From positions 2,046,001 through 2,110,000 of the forward strand of contig NZ_CP101731.1 in assembly GCF_031202305.1 (NCBI RefSeq): a stretch of 64,000 nt of DNA. The letters run 5' to 3'. The position numbers and the translations under genes are program-made. The stretch comes from Pelagibacterium sp. 26DY04. GTDB lineage: Bacteria; Pseudomonadota; Alphaproteobacteria; Rhizobiales; Devosiaceae. Below are positions 1 through 8,826 of this stretch, piece after piece; the first letter of the stretch is position 1; the number at the start of each line of letters is the position of its first letter. Below the pieces are notes generated by a model, which saw nothing but the letters and a program-made list of their open reading frames with translations, had not been told where the DNA came from and searched no databases.

Positions 1-823
1 CCACGATTCCGGCATCGGTGGCAATCTGCTCCACGGCGAGAATACACTCGGCGGCGGCGGCCATCGCGTCGCGGCGCCCCTGCATGGGCAGGGTACCGGC
101 ATGCCCCGCGATACCCTCAACATCGAACTGAGCCCGTATTGAACCGGAGATGGCAGTAACACAGCCTAGGGCTAGCCCTTCGCGCTCAAGGACCGGTCCC
201 TGCTCGATGTGAACTTCTATATAAGCGAGCGGCGGCGCGCCGCGCCGGGACGCCGTCCCGATCCGATCAGGCGGCAGCCCGATCGCCTCAAGCGCGCGGG
301 CTATCGTGATCCCCTCAGAATCCTTGATGTCGAGGTGTTCCGCAAGCACCTGCCCGGAAAGCGCCCGACTTCCCAAATAACTGCCGCCGAAGCGTACCCC
401 CTCTTCGTCCCAGAACCCCACAACCTCCAGCGGGAATGGAAGGCGCAGTCCCGCACCCCTGAGGTTGTCGACCGCCTCAATCCCGATCATCACGCCCAAA
501 GGTCCATCAAATCGACCAGCATCCTGGACAGTATCCAGATGAGACCCGATCATAAGGGCTGGCGCGTCCGGTGTTTCACCTTCGTAGCGCCCAATGATAT
601 TACCTACTGCATCGATCTGGACGGTAAGCCCCGCCTCTTCCATCCATGACGCAACGAGCGTGTTTGCAGTAATGTGCTCTGGGGTGAGGAACAATCGCGT
701 GATTCCCCCCGCTTGGCTGCTGATTGCCGCGAGTTCGCGGAGCCGCCGCGACAGCCGCGCAGCGCGGTCGGAAAGAGCCAGCGGCTCACAGAGCGATGTC
801 AATGGCGTGTCCTTTTTTTCCAT
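1..823 (-). CDS. M20-family Zn-dependent amidohydrolase (allantoate amidohydrolase / N-carbamoyl-L-amino-acid hydrolase type), 3' end outside window
   Basis: The minus strand reads openly from an ATG at 823 to the window edge, 274 codons without a stop. The protein shows the family's metal-site motifs in order: GSHLDTVQDAGRFDGPLG (metal His and Asp), WDEEGVRF (Glu pair), then YIEVHIEQGPVLE and GIAGHAGTLPMQGRRDA, which belong to the lid/dimer region of carbamoylases. Enzymes of this family remove a carbamoyl or ureido group from allantoate, ureidoglycolate-like compounds or N-carbamoyl amino acids; substrate cannot be told from sequence alone. It lies 49 bases downstream of the RidA gene in the same direction, so the two are probably co-transcribed. 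No convincing Shine-Dalgarno site precedes the ATG. The C-terminal third is missing because of the window end. Confidence 0.88.
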   Translation of the reverse strand, partial: MEKKDTPLTSLCEPLALSDRAARLSRRLRELAAISSQAGGITRLFLTPEHITANTLVASWMEEAGLTVQIDAVGNIIGRYEGETPDAPALMIGSHLDTVQDAGRFDGPLGVMIGIEAVDNLRGAGLRLPFPLEVVGFWDEEGVRFGGSYLGSRALSGQVLAEHLDIKDSEGITIARALEAIGLPPDRIGTASRRGAPPLAYIEVHIEQGPVLEREGLALGCVTAISGSIRAQFDVEGIAGHAGTLPMQGRRDAMAAAAECILAVEQIATDAGIV

Positions 824-872
824 GGAAAAGCTGCGCGATGGGCCGAGCCGATGTCGACCGATCGAAAGCCAA

Positions 873-1256
873 TCAGGGCGCTGGATAGTCGGCCGGCAGC
901 GCTGCAGTGATGATAATTTCCACCTGATCGCCTTCTGGCATGACCGACTGGACGAATGAGCGCACCGGCCCATAACCGTCAGGCATCCATTCGGACCATA
1001 CCTTGTCAAATGCCGGTTTCTGATCGTGATCGGTCACCACCACTTCGGCCTTGACGATTCGCGTGCGATCGAGCCCAGCCTCCCTAAGGTAGCCGTCAAT
1101 GACCTCTAGCGCGCCGGCGGCCTGCTCGGGCAGCCCCACGCTTGTATCGCGCGAGGTTGCCACTGCCCACATGAAGCCACCCCCTCCCGGCAAATGATAG
1201 AATGCGACTTTGGATTTGGTGGGCATGTCCGCGATCGGCACGCGTCTGATGGTCAT
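873..1256 (-). CDS. RidA/YjgF/YER057c-family protein
   Basis: The 127-residue protein has the RidA fold signature: an N-terminal strand pair, EQAAGALEVIDGYLREAGLDRTRIVKAEVVVTD in the middle, and a C-terminal GPVRSFVQSVMPEGDQVEIIITA segment. The Arg in GPVRSF aligns with the active-site Arg that canonical RidA uses to hydrolyse 2-aminoacrylate-type enamines/imines. RidA homologues are also found in pyrimidine and carbamoyl-compound degradation, which fits the carbamoylase-type neighbour just downstream. It is the first gene of a leftward operon and is divergent from the amino-acid ABC operon starting at 1494. The exact subfamily (imine deaminase or Rut-type) is not decided by the visible residues. 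Confidence 0.88.
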   Translation of the reverse strand: MTIRRVPIADMPTKSKVAFYHLPGGGGFMWAVATSRDTSVGLPEQAAGALEVIDGYLREAGLDRTRIVKAEVVVTDHDQKPAFDKVWSEWMPDGYGPVRSFVQSVMPEGDQVEIIITAALPADYPAP

Positions 1257-1493
1257 CTTAAGCTCCCGTCTCTTTCGTTCGATGGAATCCTAGCGACACT
1301 TCGCAAGGCACGATCTGAACCATAAGGGGACAACGATGGAACGTCATTACTTTTCGTCTGGTCACGGGCGAAAAAATGTGCATTCTTAATTTGTGCGCAT
1401 TATTTTAGCATAATCAAGGGCTCTGCGGGTGCCGGGGCTCCATCAGCATCTCGCCGGCAAGCAGGCCTGGCCAAGGGGAAGCGGAGAACAGAA

Positions 1494-2279
1494 ATGAAGT
1501 CCAAATTGATCTGGGTAATTGTGGGTGTAGGCATCGCCTCCATTGCGGTTTCGCAAGCGGCAGCGCGCTCACTGGATGAGATTACTGAATCAGGCGTTAT
1601 CCGCGTCGCCGTTCCGCAGGATGGCCCTCCCTTCGGGATGACCGACGCCAATCTTGAACTAGTCGGATATGATATCGACATGGCCCGTCTCGTCGCGGAA
1701 AGCCTAGGTGTCGATCTGGAAATGACCTCGGTCATCGGCGCCAATCGCGTGCCCTACCTTACGAGTGGCCGCGTCGATATCGTCATCTCCAGTCTGGGTC
1801 GTAATCCCGAGCGGGCCGAGGTGATCGACTTCTCCGAGCAGGCTTACGCCCCCTTTTTTAGTGGCGTCTTTGGCCCCGCCGATCTCGAGGTAGATTCGGT
1901 CGAAGACCTCGCGGGCATGACGGTTTCGGTGGCGCGCGGGTCCATCGAGGATCTCGAAATCACCGAGATGGCACTCGAAAGCACCGAAATCCGCCGCTTC
2001 GAAGATGGAAGTACCACGATGGCTGCTTTTCTTTCCGGGCAGGTTGATGCCGTGGTTACGGCCAATGTGGTTGCGGCGACGGTACTTGAAACCGACCCCG
2101 AGCGCCGTCCCGAAACCCTGTTCGTTATCGCCGATTCGCCCTGCTATATCGGCCTTCCCAAAGGCGAGCCTGAACTGCAGGCCAGGATTGATGAGATCAT
2201 TGTTGCCGCCAAGGCCGATGGCACGCTCAACGCCATGTCCGAACGCTGGTTCTACCAGCCGATACCCGAAAATCTCTAG
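1494..2279 (+). CDS. Polar amino-acid ABC transporter, periplasmic binding protein (SBP family 3)
   Basis: A 261-residue secreted protein. Residues 1-24 form a signal peptide ending in AAA-RS. The mature part starts with DEITESGVIRVAVPQDGPPFG and contains LVGYDIDMARLVAESLGVDLE and NRVPYLTSGRVDIVISS, the usual bilobed-fold motifs with the Arg that binds the ligand carboxylate. It is the first gene of a five-gene operon (binding protein, two permeases, ATPase, ureohydrolase). A GC-rich stem-loop follows its stop codon and separates it from the permease genes. The ureohydrolase downstream suggests a guanidino or basic amino-acid ligand, but that is inference. Confidence 0.93.
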   Translation: MKSKLIWVIVGVGIASIAVSQAAARSLDEITESGVIRVAVPQDGPPFGMTDANLELVGYDIDMARLVAESLGVDLEMTSVIGANRVPYLTSGRVDIVISSLGRNPERAEVIDFSEQAYAPFFSGVFGPADLEVDSVEDLAGMTVSVARGSIEDLEITEMALESTEIRRFEDGSTTMAAFLSGQVDAVVTANVVAATVLETDPERRPETLFVIADSPCYIGLPKGEPELQARIDEIIVAAKADGTLNAMSERWFYQPIPENL

Positions 2280-2289
2280 TGCCGCACCA

Positions 2290-2317
2290 GCGCCCTGCCC
2301 AACCCACGGCGGGGCGC
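2290..2317 (+). promoter_or_regulatory. Stem-loop between binding-protein and permease genes
   Basis: Arms 2290-2299 and 2308-2317 pair over ten bases with one G-U wobble around the eight-base loop CAACCCAC. It begins 11 bases after the binding-protein stop and has no U tract, so it looks like an mRNA-stabilising or attenuating hairpin rather than a full terminator. Confidence 0.6.
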
Positions 2318-2336
2318 CAGCCTATTGGGGCTAAGG

Positions 2337-3011
2337 ATGAACTACGTATTTGACTATGGGTGGGTGATCCCCTACGCGCCTATGCTGCTGGCGGGGGCGC
2401 TCGTCACAATTGGTCTTTCACTGCTGGGCACTCTGGGCGGAATAGCCCTCGGCCTGGGATGCGCCTGGACGCTGAGCTGGGGGCCTGGTCGAGCCCGACC
2501 CGTTGTCCATGCCTATGTCGAGGTCATCCGCAATACCCCGTTCCTGATCCAGCTGTTTTTCATCTATTTTGGATTGCCCGAACTGGGCATTCGCGTCTCG
2601 GCTTTCACAGCGGCCATCGCCACCACCGTGCTGAACGTCGGCGCTTACTCATGCGAAATCGTCCGCGCCGGCATCCAGGCAACCCCTCGCGGGCAGGTGG
2701 AGGCCGGCACCAGCCTAGCGATGTCGCGCACCGAGGTCTTCCGCCACATCATCCTCTTTCCCGCACTTGAGCGGATTTGGCCGGCCCTTTCCTCACAATT
2801 CGTTATCGTCATGCTGGGCACCTCGGTCGTTTCTCAGATCGCGGTCGAGGACATCACCTTCGTCGCCAACTTTATCCAGTCGCGAAACTTCCGCTCGTTC
2901 GAAACCTTCTTTGTCTCCCTATTCATCTACCTCGCGCTGGCCGCCATCATGCGGGGGTTGCTCGATCTTTTAGGGCGTAGGATTTTCCCGCGGAGGTATG
3001 CCCGTGACTGA
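2337..3011 (+). CDS. Amino-acid ABC transporter permease 1 (HisM/GlnP family)
   Basis: A 224-residue inner-membrane protein with four to five hydrophobic segments. The EAA loop is visible as VEAGTSLAMSRTEVFRHIILFPALERIWPAL, and the N-terminal signature RNTPFLIQLFFIYFGLP is typical of His/Glu/Gln/Arg permeases. I chose ATG 2337 because GGGG at 2327-2330 stands at a usable distance; an in-frame TTG at 2325 is less likely. Its end overlaps the start of the second permease by 14 bases, which points to translational coupling and a heterodimeric channel. Confidence 0.92.
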   Translation: MNYVFDYGWVIPYAPMLLAGALVTIGLSLLGTLGGIALGLGCAWTLSWGPGRARPVVHAYVEVIRNTPFLIQLFFIYFGLPELGIRVSAFTAAIATTVLNVGAYSCEIVRAGIQATPRGQVEAGTSLAMSRTEVFRHIILFPALERIWPALSSQFVIVMLGTSVVSQIAVEDITFVANFIQSRNFRSFETFFVSLFIYLALAAIMRGLLDLLGRRIFPRRYARD

Positions 3012-3663
3012 CCTGACCACCTGGGACATCCTGCGCAACTTGGCGCTGTCCACCCGCTGGACCATCCTGCTCTCGCTCATCTCTTTTGTCGGCGGCGGCG
3101 TCTTGGCGCTTCTGCTTCTGCCGCTGCGCACCAGTTCGATCAAAGCGCTCAACGTCATAAGCCGCGCCTATGTTGATCTTTTTCAGGGCACGCCGCTTTT
3201 GATCCAGCTTTTCGTCCTGTTCTTCGGATTGCCCCTGATCGGGATTGATACGTCGGCTTGGCTGGCCGCCATCCTGGGGCTTTCGCTTTGGACCGCCGCA
3301 TTCCTCACCGAAATCTGGAAGGGATGCGTACAGTCGGTTCATAAGGGCCAGTGGGAGGCGTCCGCGAGCCTGGGCATGAGCTATCTCGAGCAGATGCGCT
3401 ACATCATCCTGCCCCAAGCCTTCGTCATCGCCATCCCGCCCACCGTCGGGTTTATGGTCCAGATTATCAAGGCGACGGCCATCACCTCGATCATAGGGTT
3501 CATCGAGGTGTCCCGCGCCGGCGGGATGATGGCAAACGTCACCTTCCAGCCCTTTCTCGTCTACGGAATCGTCGCCACAATCTATTTCATCCTGTGTTGG
3601 CCACTCTCCCAGGGAAGCCGCAATCTCGAGAGGAAACTCAATGTCGCTCATCGAAATCAATGA
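2998..3663 (+). CDS. Amino-acid ABC transporter permease 2 (HisM/GlnP family)
   Basis: A 221-residue membrane protein, paralogous to the gene before it. It carries FQGTPLLIQLFVLFFGLPLIG and the EAA-type loop WEASASLGMSYLEQMRYIILPQA, which docks on the ATPase. The start ATG 2998 follows GGAGG within the preceding gene; a GTG two codons later is an alternative. Its last 23 bases overlap the ATPase gene. Together with the first permease it forms the membrane channel of the importer. Confidence 0.92.
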   Translation: MPVTDLTTWDILRNLALSTRWTILLSLISFVGGGVLALLLLPLRTSSIKALNVISRAYVDLFQGTPLLIQLFVLFFGLPLIGIDTSAWLAAILGLSLWTAAFLTEIWKGCVQSVHKGQWEASASLGMSYLEQMRYIILPQAFVIAIPPTVGFMVQIIKATAITSIIGFIEVSRAGGMMANVTFQPFLVYGIVATIYFILCWPLSQGSRNLERKLNVAHRNQ

Positions 3664-4375
3664 TGTTCACAAGAGTTTTGGTCCCGTCCAAGTCCTCAAG
3701 GGTATCGACATCGCGATCGAACGCGGAGAAGTGCTCGCCATCATCGGCAAAAGCGGTTCAGGCAAGAGCACGCTCTTGCGGTGTATCAATGGGCTCGAGA
3801 CTATCGACGAGGGGTCCGTCACCATTGGCGGCGAGCACTTGCACGAAACGGCGGCCGACCTGCGCCGCTTGCGGCTCAAGGTTGGGATGATCTTCCAGCA
3901 GTTCAACCTGTTTCCTCATCTGACAGCAGGACGCAACGTCATGCTCGCTCAGACCGTAGTCAAGAAAGTTCCCGAGGAGGAGGCCCGCAGGGTCGCCGAG
4001 GAAATGCTTGCAAGCGTAGGTCTTTCGGACAAGTTCGATGCCTATCCAGATAAACTCTCGGGCGGCCAGCAGCAGCGCGTCGCCATCGCCCGGTCGCTGG
4101 CCATGAAGCCAGTAGCTCTGCTTTGCGATGAGATCACCTCGGCGCTCGACCCCGAGCTGGTCGGTGAGGTGCTCGCGGTGGTGAGAACTTTGGCCGGCAA
4201 AGGCATGACCCTCGCCATGGTCACCCACGAAATGCAGTTCGCCCGCGAGGTCTGCGACCGCGTGATCTTTATGCATGAGGGCCGGGTGCACGAGATGGGA
4301 ACGCCCGACACTGTGTTCGGCAGCCCCCGCACTCCCGAATTGCGTCAGTTCCTGGGCGTCGCCCACGCCGCCTGA
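3641..4375 (+). CDS. Amino-acid ABC transporter ATP-binding protein (GlnQ/HisP family)
   Basis: A 244-residue ATPase with all motors motifs: Walker A GKSGSGKST near residue 37, Q-loop MIFQQFNLFPHLTA, signature LSGGQQQR near residue 140, Walker B VALLCDE followed by ITSALDPE, and the switch His in MVTHEMQFAREV. Length and C terminus (ending FGSPRTPELRQFL) match the polar amino-acid subfamily. It energises the permeases just upstream and is followed after 9 bases by the ureohydrolase gene. Confidence 0.95.
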   Translation: MSLIEINDVHKSFGPVQVLKGIDIAIERGEVLAIIGKSGSGKSTLLRCINGLETIDEGSVTIGGEHLHETAADLRRLRLKVGMIFQQFNLFPHLTAGRNVMLAQTVVKKVPEEEARRVAEEMLASVGLSDKFDAYPDKLSGGQQQRVAIARSLAMKPVALLCDEITSALDPELVGEVLAVVRTLAGKGMTLAMVTHEMQFAREVCDRVIFMHEGRVHEMGTPDTVFGSPRTPELRQFLGVAHAA

Positions 4376-4384
4376 ACCCTTCCT

Positions 4385-5362
4385 ATGCCATGGACGAACA
4401 AAATGACCGCTCTGTCCACGCCGCCTCCTAGGGCGTTCCAGACCTTCCTCGACATGCCCCTGGTCGACCCCACCCAAGAGATCAACGCCGACTTCGTCTT
4501 TATTGGCATGCCTTATGGCGATGCCTATTCTTTCGAGGAGATCGTCAACGAACAGAGCCGCGCCCCTGCCGCCGTGCGGCGCGCTTCTCAGCGCCTCACG
4601 CAAAGCCTCGATCGTTATGATTTCGACATCGGCGGCACCGTTTTCAATGGCAAGCCCGTTCGTCTGTGCGATGCCGGTGACGTCTTCGGCGACCGGACCG
4701 ACCTTGCCAGTCACTATACTCGGTTAGAAACATTGGCCCGGCGTGTTCTTTCGGCCGGCGCTTTTCCCATCACCATGGGCGGCGATCACGGCATCCCAAT
4801 TCCCATTTTTAGGGCTTTGGCCGATCACGGGCCGGTCACCCTTGTCCATGTCGATGCCCATCTCGATTGGCGCGATGCGTTCTGCGAAAAGTTTGAAGGG
4901 CTTTCGAGCACCATCCGCCGCGCGTCCGAATTGCCGCATATAGATGGGATTTACCAGCTTGGTATCCGCGGACAGGGCAGCGCCCGACCCGACGAGGTCG
5001 CCGCAGCGCTCGACTATGGCGCCCACATCGTCACCATGGCGGAGTGGGAGCGGCTCGGCACACGGGCTCTGCTCGATATCATGCCGATGGGGGGCAATTT
5101 CTACATCACAATCGATGCGGACGGGCTGGATCCCGCTGTTATGCCCGCAGTCAGCAACCCCCAGCCCGGCGGCGTCACCTATCGTCAAATTATCGATCTG
5201 ATCAGGGGCCTGACGCAGAGGGGGCGCCTGCTCGGCATGGACATCGTCGAAATTGCTCCGGCCAAGGATGTCAACGAACTCACCGCGCTTACGGCCGGCC
5301 ACATCATTCTCAACGCCATTGGCGCAGTCGTACGCTCGCCCTATGGACGCTGGGCACTCTAG
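4385..5362 (+). CDS. Ureohydrolase family enzyme (agmatinase / guanidinobutyrase / arginase superfamily)
   Basis: A 325-residue manganese hydrolase of the arginase superfamily. The binuclear metal motifs are complete: MGGDHGIPIP near residue 131, HVDAHLDWRD near 156 and ITIDADGLDPAVMPAV near 241. These enzymes release urea from a guanidino compound such as agmatine or 4-guanidinobutyrate; the ligand-selecting loops do not tell me which. The gene is last in the amino-acid importer operon, so the imported ligand is probably its substrate or precursor. ATG 4385 is used; ATG 4403 (MTALSTPPP) is an equally possible start. Confidence 0.88.
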   Translation: MPWTNKMTALSTPPPRAFQTFLDMPLVDPTQEINADFVFIGMPYGDAYSFEEIVNEQSRAPAAVRRASQRLTQSLDRYDFDIGGTVFNGKPVRLCDAGDVFGDRTDLASHYTRLETLARRVLSAGAFPITMGGDHGIPIPIFRALADHGPVTLVHVDAHLDWRDAFCEKFEGLSSTIRRASELPHIDGIYQLGIRGQGSARPDEVAAALDYGAHIVTMAEWERLGTRALLDIMPMGGNFYITIDADGLDPAVMPAVSNPQPGGVTYRQIIDLIRGLTQRGRLLGMDIVEIAPAKDVNELTALTAGHIILNAIGAVVRSPYGRWAL

Positions 5363-5402
5363 CGTGGAGGCGGGCGACAACAAGTATCGCCCGCGCTCTG
5401 GC

Positions 5403-6764
5403 TCAGCTGTTCACGAGCACCCTATCCGCCGCCAGCCACAAGGGGGGCAGATAGAGCGGAAGGTTGGAGAGCGGCAGGATCGATTCCTTGAGCGACACTC
5501 CAATTTCATCGCGCATGAAGGCGCGCCGTTTGGCGATGCGCTCCCAGGTCTTTGGATGCTTGGCAGCTAATTCATCCCGCAGTTTCGAATCGGCAAAGGC
5601 CACTGCGTCCTCGCAGTTGAGCGCGGTGCCAACCGGGGTTGGCGTGGGAATGACATCGACCTGAAAGACCATCCCTGAGCTGATCGCGTCGGTTGATCCC
5701 GGCCGCACCGGTGAATGGCTCCATTCGTCGTAATTGACCAGATGGCCGGGGTTGAGCGCCGATTTAAGCCCGCCCTGGGCCAACCTTTCAGTCACCGCAT
5801 CGTATAGTGCCCCACCGGTCACGCCGATATCGGCCGTGTCGTACCATTTGACCAGCGCATCGAAATAGCGGCCTGCCACGGCGACGAAATCCTCGTTGTC
5901 ATCGTCAAGCAGGCCTGCCCGCGAGGAGAGCCCGCCCCAGTATCCAACAGCTGTCGTTACCCCGTCGCCCTTTTCGAGCACGCGCGAGGTGGCGCTGTTG
6001 AGGCCATGGATCTGATGGCCGCGGTTGCCTGAAGCAAACATCGAATGCGCGCTCAGCGGCTCGCCCGCATAGGCAAAGTGCGCGGCCGCCTCGATCTCGC
6101 GCTGGCCCGGCCGCGCCTGCGTGAGCACCGACCATACCGCTGCCGAGGCACGCGCCGATGCCCATTCGAACGCTGCGATCTGGTCTGCGTCGATAATCGA
6201 GCGCAACCCGTCGCGCGGGTTCATCACCATCGCCGTTTCATCGGACAACCCCTCTGCACCACCGACGAGCCGCGCCAGGATCGAGACCATGTAGTGGGGC
6301 ACGATGAAACCCGCGGTTTCACCCTCCCATTCCTGGCTGCCCAGGTACTTCCAGCCCACGATCCCGACGGTGTCGCCCTCCTTAAGCCCAACGTCGCGCA
6401 GCACCCCCTCAAGGCTGGGCTTGCGGCTGCGGTCCTGGCCCATAAGGCTCAGCGTCTGAGCGAGAACCGTTTCGAGCCCGGGCAGCGGGGAAATCGCCGT
6501 GAAGCTTTCGGACTCGTTGCCCGTTATCACCACCCGGCGGCCATCAGGACCCAGCAACAGGATAGCTTCCTCAAAGCGCGGGTCGAACCCGGTGAAATGG
6601 AGGATGTTGGCGTTGTGCTCGCGGTCGGCGTAGACGAACAGCCATGTCTTGCCGGCGCGCGCATAGGCTGCGTCACACCGAGCGGCGAGGGTTTGAGCCG
6701 GGATTTGCGGACGCTCCAGCGGTGTGCCGAAATCGGGAAGGGTGACTGCTTTGAGCTCGCTCAT
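5403..6764 (-). CDS. M24-fold protein (Xaa-Pro aminopeptidase / creatinase-like), metal site incomplete
   Basis: A 453-residue protein. The N-terminal half is a creatinase-type domain (LFVYADREHNANILHFTGFDPRFEEAILLLGPDG), the C-terminal half a pita-bread fold (GNRGHQIHGLNSATSRVLEKGDG, then GMVFQVDVIPTP and NCEDAVAFAD). Active M24 peptidases need two Asp ligands after the KGD turn; here that stretch reads GVTTAVGYWGGLSSRAG and has none. The His in NPGHLV and the late acidic pair are partly kept. It may therefore work without metal, as creatinase does, or be a non-peptidase. ATG 6764 is chosen because upstream codons lie inside the GMC gene. It is the last gene of the ROK-led leftward operon. 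Confidence 0.82.
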   Translation of the reverse strand: MSELKAVTLPDFGTPLERPQIPAQTLAARCDAAYARAGKTWLFVYADREHNANILHFTGFDPRFEEAILLLGPDGRRVVITGNESESFTAISPLPGLETVLAQTLSLMGQDRSRKPSLEGVLRDVGLKEGDTVGIVGWKYLGSQEWEGETAGFIVPHYMVSILARLVGGAEGLSDETAMVMNPRDGLRSIIDADQIAAFEWASARASAAVWSVLTQARPGQREIEAAAHFAYAGEPLSAHSMFASGNRGHQIHGLNSATSRVLEKGDGVTTAVGYWGGLSSRAGLLDDDNEDFVAVAGRYFDALVKWYDTADIGVTGGALYDAVTERLAQGGLKSALNPGHLVNYDEWSHSPVRPGSTDAISSGMVFQVDVIPTPTPVGTALNCEDAVAFADSKLRDELAAKHPKTWERIAKRRAFMRDEIGVSLKESILPLSNLPLYLPPLWLAADRVLVNS

Positions 6765-6774
6765 GATTGACTCG

Positions 6775-8823
6775 CTATAGGGTTGAAAGGATGTGATCGG
6801 CGCTGCGGAAGGCGAGCGCCATGACCGTGAGGACGGGGTTGAACCCACCATTCGTCGGATGCAGCGAGGCATCGGCAACAAAGAGATTGTCATGCCCCCA
6901 CACCCGGCCGAACGGATCGGTGACCGAATGCGCCGGGTCGTCGCCCATCCGGCATGTTCCGGCCTGATGCTGGTAGGCCGAGAGCCTGGGCGCGGGTACG
7001 TGCCCCCAGACCTTGGTCGCTCCGGATGCAACCAGCCATTCACTTGCCCGCTCAAGCAGGAAATGGGCCGTCCTCTGCGTCTCGGGATGAACGACGCCAG
7101 AAAGGCGGGCCACCGGACGCCCCCATTTGTCGGTCAGTGTAGGGTCAAGTTCCACCCTGCATTGGGGCGAAGGAACTTCATGGACCGGACCCTTGACCTG
7201 CGTCACCCGTCGGTAGCTGTGTCGCATGAAATCGTGGGGCGCCTGGCCCCAGCGGGGTAGATCCGGCGGCAGGGCTTGATCCCAGAAGATCGCAGGCGGG
7301 ATGATGAAATCGTCGGCCAGCATCGCCCCGCCCACGATGCCCGGATTGTCATGGGCGTAGGCCGTCGTCGCGATGGTGACGCCCGGCCCGCGCTCTGCAT
7401 AGACCTCATCGTCAAAGAGCCCGAACGCGGTGGGATAGGTGTGCCCCTGGAGGTGGCGCCCGAGATGACCGAACTCATTGGCGAGATTCGAAAGCATCAA
7501 AAGCCGTGCGGTTTCGATAGCGCCAGCCGAAAGCACCACGATATCGGCGCCGATCTCACGACGCTCTATCTCTCCGGCATCATTCCAGGCCATCGCCACT
7601 CCCGCTACGCGCCCATTGGATGCCGTCAGCACCTTCTCGACGGTCGTTTCGGCGACAAGGGTGAGATTGCCCGTCGCCAGGGCGCGCGGAAGGACGGTGT
7701 TTTGCGTGCCGTTTTTGCCGTCCGAAGGACAGGCGAAACCGACGCAGCTTCCGCACTCCATGCAGGCAGCCCGGCCAGCCCGCGGCACGGAATTGACCAG
7801 CACCGGCGGCGGGAAGGTCTCAAGCCCCAGGGCTTGGCCGCCGCGTTCGAGCACCCGCGCACTTGCGTATCGCGGCAGCGGCGGCATCGGCAGGTTTCGG
7901 CGCCGCTTGGACTCGTGCGGCATGGCGCCCTGTGGGCCGCACACCCCGATCTCGTGCTCGGCCATCTCGTACCAGGGTTCGAGATCATCATATCCGATGG
8001 GCCAATCGACGAGGGACGAGCCATCAGGTACGCCGTATTTGCTGGCCATGCGGAAGTCGTCGGGATGAAAGCGCCAGGCCAGCCCGCCATAGATCAGCGT
8101 GCCGCTGCCAACGCAGGCCGCATTGTTGCCGAACTCGACGGTGTGGGGCTCGACAAGGGCTTCGCTGCCGTCGGGCCGGACCAGGACCCGCAGGCCATCT
8201 TCTCGGTCGGGCCCGGTGTTGTGGCCGTAAACCGGGTGGCGATGATTGCGCAGATGATCGCGATGGCCGCTGTTGCGATAGTCCAGACGCCGGCCGCGCT
8301 CAACGAGCAGAACCTTGCGTCCCGCAAGAGCCAACTGCGTAGCGACGATGCCGCCCCCTGCCCCTGCGCCGACAACAATGGCGTCGTAATGTGCCGCCAG
8401 CTCGCGTCGCGGTTCAGGAGAAGGTTGCTTTCGCGATGGACCATTGGGCCCTTCAGGTAGGCCATGGCGATATCCCACCTCTCTCCAGGATCTGGCGCCA
8501 GGGTTTCCGCCGTTGCCGGGATTGGCATAGATCGCTTCGGCGACCCAGCGCGTCAGCATAACGAACCACTTCTGGTTGGCCACGGCACTGACCAGTTCGG
8601 TAAGCGCCCGGTCGTCGATATCGGCGAAAGGAACGCGCGCGGCCCGAAGCGAAGCCTCGGAAAGGTGGACCAACCCTTCCTCCACGGCCGGCAACCAATT
8701 GGCTCCTTCCGCGGCAAGCCGCGCTTCAACATAGCCGATCGCATTCACGGAGACCGCGCCAAGCACCGGATCGGGAGCTATGGCCGCGAGAACGCGGATC
8801 AGATCCTGCCGGCTGACCACCAT
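6775..8823 (-). CDS. GMC-type FAD oxidoreductase with N-terminal gluconate-2-dehydrogenase subunit-3-like domain
   Basis: A 682-residue protein of two parts. Residues 1-~118 resemble the small subunit 3 of membrane gluconate/fructose-type dehydrogenases, ending in the typical YANPGNGGNPGARSWREVGY. From residue 147 a GMC flavoenzyme starts with VGAGAGGGIVATQLALAGR and LLVERGRRLDY, has a Cys-rich loop CMECGSCVGFACPSDGKNG, and ends HQAGTCRMGDDP...LFVADASLHPTNGGFNPVLTVMALA. Such enzymes oxidise sugar or polyol hydroxyls and pass electrons to a cytochrome c. No Tat signal is visible, unlike many exported homologues. It lies 4 bases after the ATPase gene and 11 bases before the M24-like gene. Confidence 0.86.
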   Translation of the reverse strand: MVVSRQDLIRVLAAIAPDPVLGAVSVNAIGYVEARLAAEGANWLPAVEEGLVHLSEASLRAARVPFADIDDRALTELVSAVANQKWFVMLTRWVAEAIYANPGNGGNPGARSWREVGYRHGLPEGPNGPSRKQPSPEPRRELAAHYDAIVVGAGAGGGIVATQLALAGRKVLLVERGRRLDYRNSGHRDHLRNHRHPVYGHNTGPDREDGLRVLVRPDGSEALVEPHTVEFGNNAACVGSGTLIYGGLAWRFHPDDFRMASKYGVPDGSSLVDWPIGYDDLEPWYEMAEHEIGVCGPQGAMPHESKRRRNLPMPPLPRYASARVLERGGQALGLETFPPPVLVNSVPRAGRAACMECGSCVGFACPSDGKNGTQNTVLPRALATGNLTLVAETTVEKVLTASNGRVAGVAMAWNDAGEIERREIGADIVVLSAGAIETARLLMLSNLANEFGHLGRHLQGHTYPTAFGLFDDEVYAERGPGVTIATTAYAHDNPGIVGGAMLADDFIIPPAIFWDQALPPDLPRWGQAPHDFMRHSYRRVTQVKGPVHEVPSPQCRVELDPTLTDKWGRPVARLSGVVHPETQRTAHFLLERASEWLVASGATKVWGHVPAPRLSAYQHQAGTCRMGDDPAHSVTDPFGRVWGHDNLFVADASLHPTNGGFNPVLTVMALAFRSADHILSTL

Positions 8824-8826
8824 ATC

